Assembly: GCA_947588995.1 (NCBI GenBank)
Contig: CANPZI010000015.1
Span: forward strand, 1-64,000
Direction of reading: 5' to 3'
Length of the DNA stretch: 64,000 nucleotides
DNA from: an uncultured Lachnospiraceae bacterium
GTDB taxonomy: Bacteria; Bacillota; Clostridia; Lachnospirales; Lachnospiraceae
The translations under genes were made by a program, and so were the position numbers. This document shows, one piece after another, positions 10,582-20,207 of this stretch. Under the pieces are notes generated by a model. That model was not told the origin of the DNA. It did no database searches and saw nothing but the letters and a program-made list of their open reading frames with translations. Within the stretch, counting starts at the first letter, position 1, and each line of letters opens with the position of its first letter.

Positions 10582-11442
10582 ATGGCCTCAATGAGAGACA
10601 TAAAAAGGCGTAAAGGCAGTATACAGAGTACTCAGCAGATTACCAAAGCCATGAAACTTGTTTCTACCGTGAAGCTGCAGAGGGCGAAACAGCGCGCGGA
10701 GGAGTCCAAACCATACTTTAACTGCATGTATGAGACGGTGACCTCCATGCTGGCGAAAACCGGCGGCCTGAACCATCCGTATCTCAAGGCGGGAGATTCC
10801 GCGAAGAAAGCGGTGATTGTGATCACCTCCAACAGAGGACTTGCGGGCGGCTATAATTCCAATGTGGTCAAGCTGATCACCAAGGGAGATTTCAGGAAAG
10901 AAGATCTGGAGATTTACGCGATCGGCAAAAAAGGCAAGGACGCTCTGCAGAGATACGGCTATACGATCAAGGATGAGAATCCGGATATCATCGAGGAGCC
11001 GTCCTACGTGGATGCTATGGCAATCAGCCGCAAACTGCTTGCGTCTTTTGCCGCGGGGGAGATTGGCGAGATTTATCTCGCCTACACGGGATTCAAGAAT
11101 ACCGTGGTGCACGAGCCGACCCTGCTCAAGCTGCTTCCGGTGGAACCGTCCGAGAAGAGTGAATCCGCGGAGCCGGGCAGCAGGGCGATGATGAATTTTG
11201 AACCCGAGGATGACGAGGCGCTGGATATGATCATTCCGAAGTATGTCACCAGCCTGATTTATGGCGGTCTGGTGGAGGCATGTGCGAGTGAGAACGGCGC
11301 GAGAATGCAGGCTATGGACTCTGCAACGACGAATGCTGAGGAAATGATAGATCACCTGTCGCTGATGTACAACAGGGCGCGTCAGGGATCTATTACGCAG
11401 GAATTAACAGAAATCATCGCAGGTGCAAATGCCATCTCATAA
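10582..11442 (+). CDS. atpG: F1Fo ATP synthase subunit gamma
   Basis: A 286-aa central rotor shaft that couples c-ring rotation to the catalytic sites. The N-terminal helix MRDIKRRKGSIQSTQQITKA and the C-terminal helix (AEEMIDHLSLMYNRARQGSI) form the antiparallel coiled coil. The SNRGLAGGYNSN motif is present. Length is normal and it lies between atpA and atpD as usual. Confidence 0.96.
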   Translation: MASMRDIKRRKGSIQSTQQITKAMKLVSTVKLQRAKQRAEESKPYFNCMYETVTSMLAKTGGLNHPYLKAGDSAKKAVIVITSNRGLAGGYNSNVVKLITKGDFRKEDLEIYAIGKKGKDALQRYGYTIKDENPDIIEEPSYVDAMAISRKLLASFAAGEIGEIYLAYTGFKNTVVHEPTLLKLLPVEPSEKSESAEPGSRAMMNFEPEDDEALDMIIPKYVTSLIYGGLVEACASENGARMQAMDSATTNAEEMIDHLSLMYNRARQGSITQELTEIIAGANAIS

Positions 11443-11487
11443 CGAGTGGGCGTGAGCCGGACGGTGAAAGTAAATAAACATGAGTGA

Positions 11488-12912
<1,425 letters not shown>

Positions 12913-12942
12913 GACAGGCGATTTCGTAAGGAGCGGTAGCGT

Positions 12943-13353
12943 ATGGCTGATGAGAACAAGAATTTTACCTTAAAAATCATAACACCGGACAGAGTCTTCT
13001 ATGAGGAAGAGGTATCCATGGTGGAGTTCAACACGGTGGAGGGCGAGGTCGGTATCTACAGGAATCATATCCCGATGACCATGATTATCGCGCCCGGCAT
13101 CTTGACGATCACCAGGGGAGATGAGGTGAAAGAAGCCGCACTCCATGCGGGTTTCACCGAGGTTCTGCCGGACAAGGTCACGATTCTCGCCGAGATCATA
13201 GAATGGCCGTCGGAAATCGACGTGGCGCGCGCCGAGGAGGCCAAGTCAAGAGCTGAGGAGAGGATCAGGGAGCACGCGCCCGGAACGGACATGAACAGGG
13301 CGGAGCTGGCCCTGAAGCGTGCCGTGGCGAGAATTGAGAGCGTGCGGGAATAA
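12943..13353 (+). CDS. atpC: F1Fo ATP synthase subunit epsilon
   Basis: A 136-aa epsilon subunit with an N-terminal beta sandwich (contacting gamma and the c ring) and a C-terminal helical hairpin (about residues 90-136) rich in Ala, Glu and Arg that can inhibit hydrolysis. The motif EGEVGIYRNHIPM is typical. It is the last gene of the operon and is followed at once by a strong terminator. Confidence 0.95.
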   Translation: MADENKNFTLKIITPDRVFYEEEVSMVEFNTVEGEVGIYRNHIPMTMIIAPGILTITRGDEVKEAALHAGFTEVLPDKVTILAEIIEWPSEIDVARAEEAKSRAEERIREHAPGTDMNRAELALKRAVARIESVRE

Positions 13354-13370
13354 GTAATTGCATAGGCAGT

Positions 13371-13400
13371 AAGGGGCGGTTCACAATCCGCCCCTTTTTT
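13371..13400 (+). terminator. Rho-independent terminator of the atp operon
   Basis: AAGGGGCGG (13371-13379) pairs perfectly with CCGCCCCTT (13388-13396) around an 8-base loop and runs into six T residues (13395-13400). It lies 18 bases after the atpC stop. Confidence 0.92.
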
Positions 13401-13437
13401 CATATGATAGGATAAAAAGACACGGAGTGAGTGCGGC

Positions 13438-13803
13438 ATGAATCGTTCCGGAATACTGCCGTTTTATATGGCGTATCCGCTGCCCCTGTACTATCAGCAG
13501 GAGGACAGCGTCACGAGAGATTTGGAGTATTTGCAGCAGATGTATCCGGCGCAGGCCAGAAAATATCAGAAAATCATAGAGGAGATGCTTGATCGCATGG
13601 ACTACGAGGGGAGCATGATCTATGACGAATATCCTGATAAGTGGCAGATCTACAGACTGGCGCAGCTTGTCTCGGACAGGATCAAAGAGGAGGAGGGCTG
13701 CGATACGGACAATCAGGAGACGAAAGAGTTCGTACAGGTTCTCATCTTCTATGAAATCTACAGAAAACGACATATAAACCGCAACGGGATCCTAAAATTT
13801 TAG
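13438..13803 (+). CDS. Hypothetical protein, 121 aa
   Basis: I do not recognise a named domain. The protein is soluble, with an aromatic N-terminus (FYMAYPLPLYY) followed by helices rich in Tyr, Gln, Glu and Lys; the acidic middle and basic end suggest a small helical protein. The ATG follows CGGAGTGAG. It stands directly after the atp terminator and before the promoter of the next gene, so it may be monocistronic. The composition matches the surrounding core genes, so this does not look like a recent import. Confidence 0.7.
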   Translation: MNRSGILPFYMAYPLPLYYQQEDSVTRDLEYLQQMYPAQARKYQKIIEEMLDRMDYEGSMIYDEYPDKWQIYRLAQLVSDRIKEEEGCDTDNQETKEFVQVLIFYEIYRKRHINRNGILKF

Positions 13804-13832
13804 TTGTGGTTTTTCCGCAATCTGATTAAAAT
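13804..13832 (+). promoter_or_regulatory. Possible promoter of the large exported protein gene
   Basis: TTGTGG (13804-13809) and TAAAAT (13827-13832) are spaced by 17 bases. The same box pair and spacing recur before pth (28315-28343). Transcription would start near 13839, which leaves no room for a ribosome binding site before the upstream GTG/TTG codons and supports a start at 13911. Confidence 0.45.
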
Positions 13833-13910
13833 AGAGACAGAGTGTTGAAAATACGCTTGAAGAATCCATTTTCCCGCGCTGTGAAGCGGGAAGAACGGGG
13901 ACGAGGTAGT

Positions 13911-16460
13911 GTGAAAAAAGCGATTCTGAAAGGGATTTTGCTGGGGGTTATTTTTGCGGCAGCGCTTGCGCTGATCAGCAGGATTATGAACCGCGGCAAT
14001 ACCGATATGACAACCGAGATGGGCGAGGCGACTTATCCGATCCTCTCCCTGTATGCGGAGGGGCATTCCGTCAACAGCCTGCACGGCTATGCGCAGAGCA
14101 TGGATACAGCGCATCTGCGGGATACGATACAGCCGGTCGGGAGCGACAGAAAGGTCAATGCCCGGATTGAGACTTACGGGGCGGATATCGGCAGCATCGC
14201 CTTTGAAGTCAGGAGTATCAACGGGGAACGGCTCGTGGAGAGCACGGAAGTGGAAGAGTATACGCAGCAAGAAGCGGCGATCGATTTCAGCGTCACACTG
14301 AAAGACCTGATCGACGCCGACACGGAGTACATGCTGGTCTTTCTTCTGACACCGGAAGGCGGTTCGCCGATACGCTACTATACCCGCATTGTCTTAAGCG
14401 ATTCGCTGCATGTCAGGGAAAAACTCGATTATATTGCCGATTTTCACGAGAGGACTTTCGATAAGGAAGCGGCCAGGGAACTGACGAAATATCTGGAATC
14501 CAACAGCGAAGGCGATAACACGACTTTTCACAGAGTGACGATACACAGCAGTTTTGAACAGATCACCTGGGGGGATCTGCAGGTTGACGCCCTCACCGAG
14601 CCTGATATTGGCATTGCGGAACTGACGGAGCAGACAGGCGCCTTTACCATGCAGTATCTTGCTTCTGTGCAGGACGGACAGGCCAGAAACTACTACAAGG
14701 TCAGAGAGTATTATCGCCTGCGCTATACGCCGGACCGGATGTATCTGCTCGATTACGAGCGGACGATGAGCCAGATCTTCGACGAGACGGCGGCTAACTA
14801 TGTCAATGACAAAATCATGCTGGGCATTGTCGGCGAAGACGTGGAGCTGACAGAGAGCGACGGTGGCAATATTTTTGCCTGCACGGTATCCGATAAGCTG
14901 TATGCTTATAATGTGACGGATAACAAGCTGATCAGACTTTTCAGTTTCTATGGCAATACGGAGGGGATGTTCGACGCGCGGGATATGTATGACCGTCACG
15001 CGATACGGGTTCTGTCTGTGGACGAGACCGGCGACGTCGTCTTTCTGGTGTACGGTTACATGAACAGAGGGCGTCATGAAGGTAAAGTAGGCGCGTCGGT
15101 CTATCGCTACAGCAGTATGACGAATACGGTGGAAGAACTGGTTTATGTCCCTTATGACAAGTCCTATGAACTGCTGGCGGCGGATATCGAGCAGCTGGCC
15201 TATGTCAATAAGGCGGAGATATTCTATTATCTGTTGGAGGGAAATGTGTATGCGGTCGACCTGGAGTCTCAGGCCTGCCAGACGATAGCGGCCGGTTTGT
15301 CGGAGGGCAGTTATCGCGTGTCCGATTCCAATAAGATGCTGGTATGGCAGGAGGGAGACAGTCTTCATGCCGGCAGCAGTCTGACGCTGGTCAACCTGAG
15401 CACGCAGAGGCAGACTGCCATTCAGGCGGGGAGCGGCGAATTTATTTCGGCTCTTGGCTTTATGGACGAAGACCTGATTTACGGCCTGACGAAACAGAAA
15501 GATGTTGTGTTGAACAGCGCCGGTATGCCCGTGTTTCCGATGTACTGTATCCGCATACAGAGCGACGACGGACAAATTCTGAAGACCTATGAAAAGAACG
15601 GGATTTATGTGACGGACAGTGCGATTGAGGGAAACCAGATCGCGCTGACCAGAGTCGCCTGGGATGAAGAAAGCGCGTCATATAAACCTGCCGTGGACGA
15701 TCAGATTATGAGCACGGAGGAAGTCAGAACCGGGAACAATCAGATCAGCTATGTAGTGACCGAGAATTATGAGACGATTGCTGAGATAGACGTCAAGGAT
15801 GAGATAGATGCCAAGAGCCTGCAGCATTTGTCGCCAAAGGAAGTGTTGTTCGAGGGAAACCGGATGGTGGACAGCGAGAGCGCCGGGACGAAAGCGATAA
15901 ACAAACGTTACTATGTGTATGGTAAAGACGGCATAGAAGGAATCTATGCCAATCCAGGCGAGGCGGTCGCGCTCGCCGGCGGGATATCGGGCGTGGTGAC
16001 AGATGACGATGGCGCTTATATCTGGCGGCGGGCCGTGAGAAGTACGCGCAATCAGATCATGGCCATCACCGAGGAGACCGTGTCGGAGACAAGCGGCGCG
16101 CTTGCCGTCTGTCTCGACACGATACTGCAGTATGAGGGAATATCCAGAAACACACAGAGGCTTTTAGACCGCGGGGAATCTGTCTTTTCTATTTTGGAGT
16201 CGGATCTGGCAGACTGTACGGTGCTGGATCTGTCGGGCTGTACGCTGGACGCGGTGCTGTACTATGTGAATCAGGATATCCCGGTGCTGGCGCTGTTGGA
16301 CGATGGCAGCGCGGTGCTTATTGTCGGTTTCAATGAACTGAATATCGTCGTGATGGATCCGACGACGGGGACTCTGTACAAAAAAGGCATGAACGATTCG
16401 ACCGAATGGCTTGAGGAAAACGGAAACCGCTTCATCACTTATGTGCGAAAAGACGACTGA
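13911..16460 (+). CDS. Large exported or membrane-anchored protein with C39-peptidase-like C-terminus
   Basis: About 849 aa from GTG 13911; the frame is open to 13842 (GTG), which would add 23 basic residues. A single hydrophobic segment near the N-terminus (ILKGILLGVIFAAALALIS) anchors or exports it, and the bulk is extracytoplasmic. The middle part is beta-rich with repeated Tyr/Asp motifs and may be a propeller. The last 80 residues (DLSGCTLDAVLYYVN, IPVLALLDDGSAVLIVGF, VMDPTTG) resemble the papain-like C39-peptidase fold; the usual catalytic His is not evident, so it may be non-catalytic. GAGGTAG precedes the chosen start. It is followed at 39 bases by a HAD gene. No specific function is assigned. 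Confidence 0.7.
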   Translation: MKKAILKGILLGVIFAAALALISRIMNRGNTDMTTEMGEATYPILSLYAEGHSVNSLHGYAQSMDTAHLRDTIQPVGSDRKVNARIETYGADIGSIAFEVRSINGERLVESTEVEEYTQQEAAIDFSVTLKDLIDADTEYMLVFLLTPEGGSPIRYYTRIVLSDSLHVREKLDYIADFHERTFDKEAARELTKYLESNSEGDNTTFHRVTIHSSFEQITWGDLQVDALTEPDIGIAELTEQTGAFTMQYLASVQDGQARNYYKVREYYRLRYTPDRMYLLDYERTMSQIFDETAANYVNDKIMLGIVGEDVELTESDGGNIFACTVSDKLYAYNVTDNKLIRLFSFYGNTEGMFDARDMYDRHAIRVLSVDETGDVVFLVYGYMNRGRHEGKVGASVYRYSSMTNTVEELVYVPYDKSYELLAADIEQLAYVNKAEIFYYLLEGNVYAVDLESQACQTIAAGLSEGSYRVSDSNKMLVWQEGDSLHAGSSLTLVNLSTQRQTAIQAGSGEFISALGFMDEDLIYGLTKQKDVVLNSAGMPVFPMYCIRIQSDDGQILKTYEKNGIYVTDSAIEGNQIALTRVAWDEESASYKPAVDDQIMSTEEVRTGNNQISYVVTENYETIAEIDVKDEIDAKSLQHLSPKEVLFEGNRMVDSESAGTKAINKRYYVYGKDGIEGIYANPGEAVALAGGISGVVTDDDGAYIWRRAVRSTRNQIMAITEETVSETSGALAVCLDTILQYEGISRNTQRLLDRGESVFSILESDLADCTVLDLSGCTLDAVLYYVNQDIPVLALLDDGSAVLIVGFNELNIVVMDPTTGTLYKKGMNDSTEWLEENGNRFITYVRKDD

Positions 16461-16499
16461 GAGAAGACGGCGAACAGGGCATGACGCGGGAGGAAAACA

Positions 16500-17159
16500 G
16501 TGCGGAAAACAGATGCGGTTATCTTTGATATGGACGGCGTTATCTTTGACAGCGAGCGGCTGGTGCTGGAGTGCTGGGAAAAGACGAGCGGGGAATATGG
16601 ACTTGCGAACATGCGTGAGGTGTTTCTGTCCTGTATCGGAACAAACAGCGCAAGGACAAAAGAAATCGTACTGGATCATTATGGGGCATCTTTCCCCTAT
16701 GAGGAGTTTTGCGCTAAATCTTCGGTGCTGTTTCACGGGATTGTGGACCGTGGCGGACTGCCCGTGAAAACCGGTGTCCGTGAACTGCTGGATTGTTTGC
16801 GGGAGAACAATATCCCGCTGGCGCTGGCGTCCTCCACCAGACTGGCGGTCGTGACACAGGAATTAAAACAGGCCGGCTTATACGGATATTTCCGTGTGGT
16901 GATGGGAGGAGATCAGCTAAAGCACAGCAAGCCGGCGCCGGATATTTATCTCATGACTTGTGAGAAATTGGGTGTCCGGCCCGGAAGCTGCTATGCGATA
17001 GAGGATTCTTATAACGGTATCCGCGCCGCGCACAGCGCGGGTATCAGGCCGATCATGGTGCCGGACATGCTCCCGCCGACAGAGGAGATGCGGGACAAGA
17101 GCGTGGCCGTACTGGCCGATCTGCTGCAGGTCAGGGACTGGCTGACAGCCCCGTGTTAG
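16500..17159 (+). CDS. HAD-superfamily hydrolase (beta-phosphoglucomutase-like)
   Basis: A 219-aa cytosolic HAD phosphatase or mutase. Motif I is FDMDGVIFDSE (nucleophile and acid/base Asp), motif II is the SST near residue 110, and motif III and IV are KPAPDIYL and AIEDSYNGI. The helical cap between motif I and II places it in subfamily I with PGMB, phosphoglycolate phosphatase and similar sugar-phosphate enzymes. The substrate is not predictable. It starts at GTG, with GGGAGGA 6 bases upstream, and it converges on queT. Confidence 0.85.
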   Translation: MRKTDAVIFDMDGVIFDSERLVLECWEKTSGEYGLANMREVFLSCIGTNSARTKEIVLDHYGASFPYEEFCAKSSVLFHGIVDRGGLPVKTGVRELLDCLRENNIPLALASSTRLAVVTQELKQAGLYGYFRVVMGGDQLKHSKPAPDIYLMTCEKLGVRPGSCYAIEDSYNGIRAAHSAGIRPIMVPDMLPPTEEMRDKSVAVLADLLQVRDWLTAPC

Positions 17160-17197
17160 CGTCTGTGCGGGCGGAATACGGTTTGGTGAAAGCGGCG

Positions 17198-17716
17198 TCA
17201 GCCGGCGCCGAACAGCGTGCCACGATATTTTTCCAGGGTGAACAGTAAGAGCATACCGAGGATGCCGCAGGAGATCACCTCACCCGCGCCAACGGTCAGG
17301 CAGTAATAGCCGAAGCACTGCAGCACGGACAAGCCCTCGATCAGCAGACCGTAGCCGTAGATCAGTATAAGCGGCACGATGATCGTGTTGGCGAGAATCG
17401 GACAGATCGGCGCGCACCATCTGTGCCTGCGCAGCGCGTAGGTGCCGAGCGCGCCTAAGAGTGTCGCGACGCTGCCGAAGATGATGTCCGGCAGGGCGCA
17501 GCCTGTCAGGATATTGCTCAGCAGACAGCCGATAAACAGACCGGGAATGGCGGCCGGGGTAAAGTAAGGCAGAATCGTGAGTGCCTCGGAGAAACGGACT
17601 TGCACGGCGTAGTTGGCAAGGCCGAAAGCGTTGGCGATAAACGTCAGCACCACATAGACGGCGGCGATCATGGCCGCCTGGGTCAGAAATGCTACATTCT
17701 TGTTTTTCATATTCAT
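17198..17716 (-). CDS. queT: QueT-family queuosine-precursor transporter
   Basis: A 172-aa integral membrane protein with five to six hydrophobic helices, matching the QueT family of ECF-type substrate-binding (S) components that import queuosine precursors such as preQ0/preQ1 or queuine for tRNA modification. The motifs VRFSEALTILPYFTPAAIPGL and FGSVATLLGALGTY (given in part) are characteristic. The ATG at 17716 follows AAAGGAG by 5 bases; a second ATG lies at 17710. The leader contains a preQ1-I-like aptamer whose tail includes the ribosome binding site, so regulation is probably at translation initiation. The ECF energising module is not in this window. Confidence 0.88.
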   Translation of the reverse strand: MNMKNKNVAFLTQAAMIAAVYVVLTFIANAFGLANYAVQVRFSEALTILPYFTPAAIPGLFIGCLLSNILTGCALPDIIFGSVATLLGALGTYALRRHRWCAPICPILANTIIVPLILIYGYGLLIEGLSVLQCFGYYCLTVGAGEVISCGILGMLLLFTLEKYRGTLFGAG

Positions 17717-17720
17717 TTGT

Positions 17721-17763
17721 CTCCTTTAGTTTTGTTTTACGTGAGGAAGGTCTCGAACTCACG
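17721..17763 (-). promoter_or_regulatory. preQ1-I-like riboswitch
   Basis: Read on the minus strand, CGTGAG (17763-17758) pairs with CTCACG (17745-17740) around a 12-base loop that begins UUC-x-AG and ends in C, followed by an A-rich tail with AAAACUAA that runs into AAAGGAG. Loop length, UUC, AG, the final C (the ligand-pairing base in B. subtilis queC) and the ACUAA tail fit class I preQ1 aptamers. The rest of the loop (ACCUU) deviates from consensus. The gene controlled is a queuosine-precursor transporter, which supports the call. Confidence 0.72.
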
Positions 17764-17809
17764 GTATGGCATTGAAGCTGCGCGTGCCCGCAAAGCCCCA
17801 ACGCTCTTG

Positions 17810-17838
17810 AGTATAACATGGCGGGGAAAGAAAAGCAA
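17810..17838 (-). promoter_or_regulatory. Putative promoter of queT
   Basis: On the minus strand TTGCTT (17838-17833) and TATACT (17815-17810) are spaced by 17 bases. Transcription would begin near 17803, about 40 bases before the aptamer. Confidence 0.55.
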
Positions 17839-17881
17839 GAAATCAGGAAACTGTATCCGTAAGAGAAAGGTGTAAGATGAG

Positions 17882-18925
17882 ATGGCGGCAGTAAAGCGGG
17901 AGACAGAGCGCATAGACTGGATCGATATCGCAAAGGGAATAGCCATTCTGGCAGTGATACTGGGCCATACCGTGCCGGGGGGGGGCACGATGGCGGAAAA
18001 AATAACACGGGGAGTGATTTTTTCGTTTCATATGCCGCTGTTTTTTATTTTAAGCAGCGCTACATTTCGGATGTCTTCGGACAATGATCAGTTTCTGCGC
18101 AAAACGGAAAAGGCATTTCGGCATTTGGTTATCCCGGCGGTTTCTCTGCATCTGCTGAGAGTCGGGTTAAATGTCATCAGTCATTTCGATTCTATCGAAT
18201 GGAAAAGTTATCTCATGGAAAAGATCAATATCTTTGTTTTTGGAAGCGGTGTAGCGGTCAATGTGATGGGAGCGTTCGTTCCGGCACTCGGCATTCCGTG
18301 GTTTCTGCTCGTGCTCTTTCTGGGACGAAGCTTGTTTGACTATCTGCATCTGAAACTGGGCAGAAGACAATTTGCAGCGGCGCTCGTTGTCTGTACGCTG
18401 AGTGGTGCGGCATTTGGAAAATTGCAGTGGCTGCCTTTCTCCTTTGACATAGCGCTTGCTGTCATGCCGTTTTTTGCGTGGGGCGTTTTTCTGAAAAAAA
18501 TCGATATCCGTCACAGGATGTATCTGTATGGCGCGTTGTCGCTTGTCATCTGGGGGAGCACGCTGCTTTTGGGCCATATGGTGACAGCCAGTTATCTCGA
18601 ACTGGCGTGCAGGAGATACACGCTGTTTCCGCTCTGCTATGTTATGGCCATCGCGGGGACCATGTTTTTCTGCTATCTCAGCGCGGCGGCAGAGAGGATT
18701 AAAATAATGACACCGCTCAAATATCTGGGCAGAAATTCCATGTACATGCTCTGGGTTCATACAATGGATGGCTATGTCGGTTTTATGTGGAGCATTACGG
18801 GAAGCAGTTTTATCAATGCGGGTTTAAGAATTTTGGTGGATATTGTTCTCTTTCTGGTGCTGATGAAATTTATGGAGTTCATGAAAAAATATGGCTTCCG
18901 GCCCAAAGAAAAAATTTCGCAGTAA
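17882..18925 (+). CDS. Acyltransferase-3 family membrane protein with in-frame G9 tract
   Basis: A 347-aa integral membrane acyltransferase (Acyl_transf_3, OafA/OatA relatives) with about ten hydrophobic helices. The N-terminal RIDWIDIAKGIAILAVILGH block contains the conserved His. Such proteins O-acetylate (or otherwise acylate) surface polysaccharides, peptidoglycan or lipids. There is no C-terminal SGNH domain. A run of nine G at 17977-17985 encodes Gly residues 33-35 and keeps the frame open; loss or gain of one G would truncate the protein early. AAAGGTG precedes the ATG. The gene stands alone between queT and the AbiF-like locus and shows no sugar-locus context. Confidence 0.85.
   Translation: MAAVKRETERIDWIDIAKGIAILAVILGHTVPGGGTMAEKITRGVIFSFHMPLFFILSSATFRMSSDNDQFLRKTEKAFRHLVIPAVSLHLLRVGLNVISHFDSIEWKSYLMEKINIFVFGSGVAVNVMGAFVPALGIPWFLLVLFLGRSLFDYLHLKLGRRQFAAALVVCTLSGAAFGKLQWLPFSFDIALAVMPFFAWGVFLKKIDIRHRMYLYGALSLVIWGSTLLLGHMVTASYLELACRRYTLFPLCYVMAIAGTMFFCYLSAAAERIKIMTPLKYLGRNSMYMLWVHTMDGYVGFMWSITGSSFINAGLRILVDIVLFLVLMKFMEFMKKYGFRPKEKISQ
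17977..17985 (+). repeat. G9 homopolymer in acyltransferase gene
   Basis: Nine consecutive G residues on the coding strand, about 32 codons into the gene. In this copy the frame is open (ON). Confidence 0.9.
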
Positions 18926-19016
18926 TTGCCGGAAAGCTTATGAAGAATGTGGAGACGGCACGAGCTGCGTGCTACACTTAGAAAGTTCATTATGCTTCAC
19001 TGGCAGAATCGACAGC

Positions 19017-19973
19017 TTATTCTTTTGCGGAATAAGGAGCATTTTTTATTTCTATCCAATTATTCGGGAATCCCATATATTTATACATTTGCGCTCTTTG
19101 CAACTGCCGTGTGGACAGCAGAAGAGCGTCGAGAGCCGTACTGATGTCAGTTACGCACTGTGAAAAGTCTTCAGGACTTAGAAGATATTTAAGTACAATA
19201 ATTACTGCAAATAAATCTTGTTTTCCTTTGGCATATTGAATATTCGGCCTGGGAATATGCAGATACTGATGTATATATGTGTCATGGATAGAGCCTTTAT
19301 TGTAGCGATAATTAAATAAACGTTCGTTGTGGGCACATACGTTACGGACGCGGGCAAGCAGATCCAGCATGCGGACAAGGTCGCTTTCGGTAATATATTG
19401 GAACTCAATACTCACCTTGGCTTGAATCTTTTGGGGCAAAAAACTATAGAACTTTGATACGGTTCCGAGAGTTAAGGCTTTCATCATGACCCATAATGGG
19501 ATATTTCCATGATTACGTAACTGATGTTGTATATAAGAATAATCTTTAGGATCGGAAGCGATTTTGGATAGACGACCTATCAGATCATTGATATCTGCCT
19601 GGTTAGAGGAAGTATAGTTATATCTCGTTGCATTGAGATATTGTTGTTGATCTTCGCCGTAAGTTTCACAGAAAGAATAGGATATGAGTGATTTAATATG
19701 TTTTTCTACTTTCAAAATATTGCGTAAAATAACAGTTCTCAAAGTATCGTCAAAGATATAGAGAGAATAAATGTCGTCTAAACTGGTATTCGGTTTATAT
19801 ATGCCGCTTTTAGATTTAAAAGGTTTTTTGTATCCTGAGATGAGGGCGAAATAGCTGTGTTTTTTTAAGAGTTCTATAGCTTTGTCGTGGCTGGGGATCG
19901 TCAATCCTTTGTCAGATAGTTTTTGAAGTTGCTGTTCATAAGTTAAAAACGGTTTGTCGTTTGTAGTACACAT
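19017..19973 (-). CDS. AbiF/AbiD-like abortive infection protein (Abi_2, HEPN RNase)
   Basis: A 318-aa soluble protein of the Abi_2 family (AbiD/AbiF type). The N-terminal block FLTYEQQLQKLSDKGL and the SGYKKPF region are family hallmarks. The HEPN RNase motif RNVCAH (R210, H215) is intact, predicting a metal-independent RNA cleavage activity that would stop growth during phage attack. The ATG at 19973 has GGGAGA 6-7 bases upstream; an earlier ATG at 19994 falls inside the leader hairpin. The gene is AT-richer than its neighbours and has its own consensus promoter and a structured leader RNA, as described for abiF loci. A toxin-antitoxin arrangement with the RNA as antitoxin is an inference. 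Confidence 0.85.
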   Translation of the reverse strand: MCTTNDKPFLTYEQQLQKLSDKGLTIPSHDKAIELLKKHSYFALISGYKKPFKSKSGIYKPNTSLDDIYSLYIFDDTLRTVILRNILKVEKHIKSLISYSFCETYGEDQQQYLNATRYNYTSSNQADINDLIGRLSKIASDPKDYSYIQHQLRNHGNIPLWVMMKALTLGTVSKFYSFLPQKIQAKVSIEFQYITESDLVRMLDLLARVRNVCAHNERLFNYRYNKGSIHDTYIHQYLHIPRPNIQYAKGKQDLFAVIIVLKYLLSPEDFSQCVTDISTALDALLLSTRQLQRAQMYKYMGFPNNWIEIKNAPYSAKE

Positions 19974-19994
19974 AAAAATTCTCCCAATATACAA

Positions 19995-20057
19995 GAAAGC
20001 CCCCTCGGGGGCTTTCCCAGGTTGCGGGCCTCGCAGGTATTCCGCAACACGATCACT
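19995..20057 (-). ncRNA. AbiF-type structured leader RNA (candidate antitoxin RNA)
   Basis: Read on the minus strand, the transcript predicted from the promoter forms a 7-bp stem GTTGCGG/CCGCAAC (20048-20042 with 20027-20021) enclosing a small CCT-GCG-AGG hairpin. A second, nearly perfect hairpin GAAAGCCCC/GGGGCTTTC (20016-19995) follows and resembles a terminator, though the U tract is interrupted. The Abi_2 start codon lies 22 bases beyond it. A conserved RNA upstream of abiF genes has been described by comparative genomics ('AbiF RNA motif'); whether this one matches that model was not tested. The 5' end is estimated from the -10 box. Confidence 0.68.
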
Positions 20058-20063
20058 GAAATC

Positions 20064-20092
20064 ACTATATCATGGCAAAAACGACTTGTCAA
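20064..20092 (-). promoter_or_regulatory. Consensus sigma-A promoter of the AbiF-like RNA and gene
   Basis: On the minus strand TTGACA (20092-20087, perfect) and TATAGT (20069-20064, 5/6) are separated by exactly 17 bases. This is one of the best promoters in the window, fitting high-level transcription of a small RNA. Confidence 0.85.
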
Positions 20093-20207
20093 GCGATTCG
20101 ACATCAGCTTGTCAGCGAATGATTGCCTGAGAAAGTAACATTCAGCAATATTATTATATGCGAGATCAATTAAAATATCCCAAATGAAAATAGTGTGAAA
20201 AACAGTG

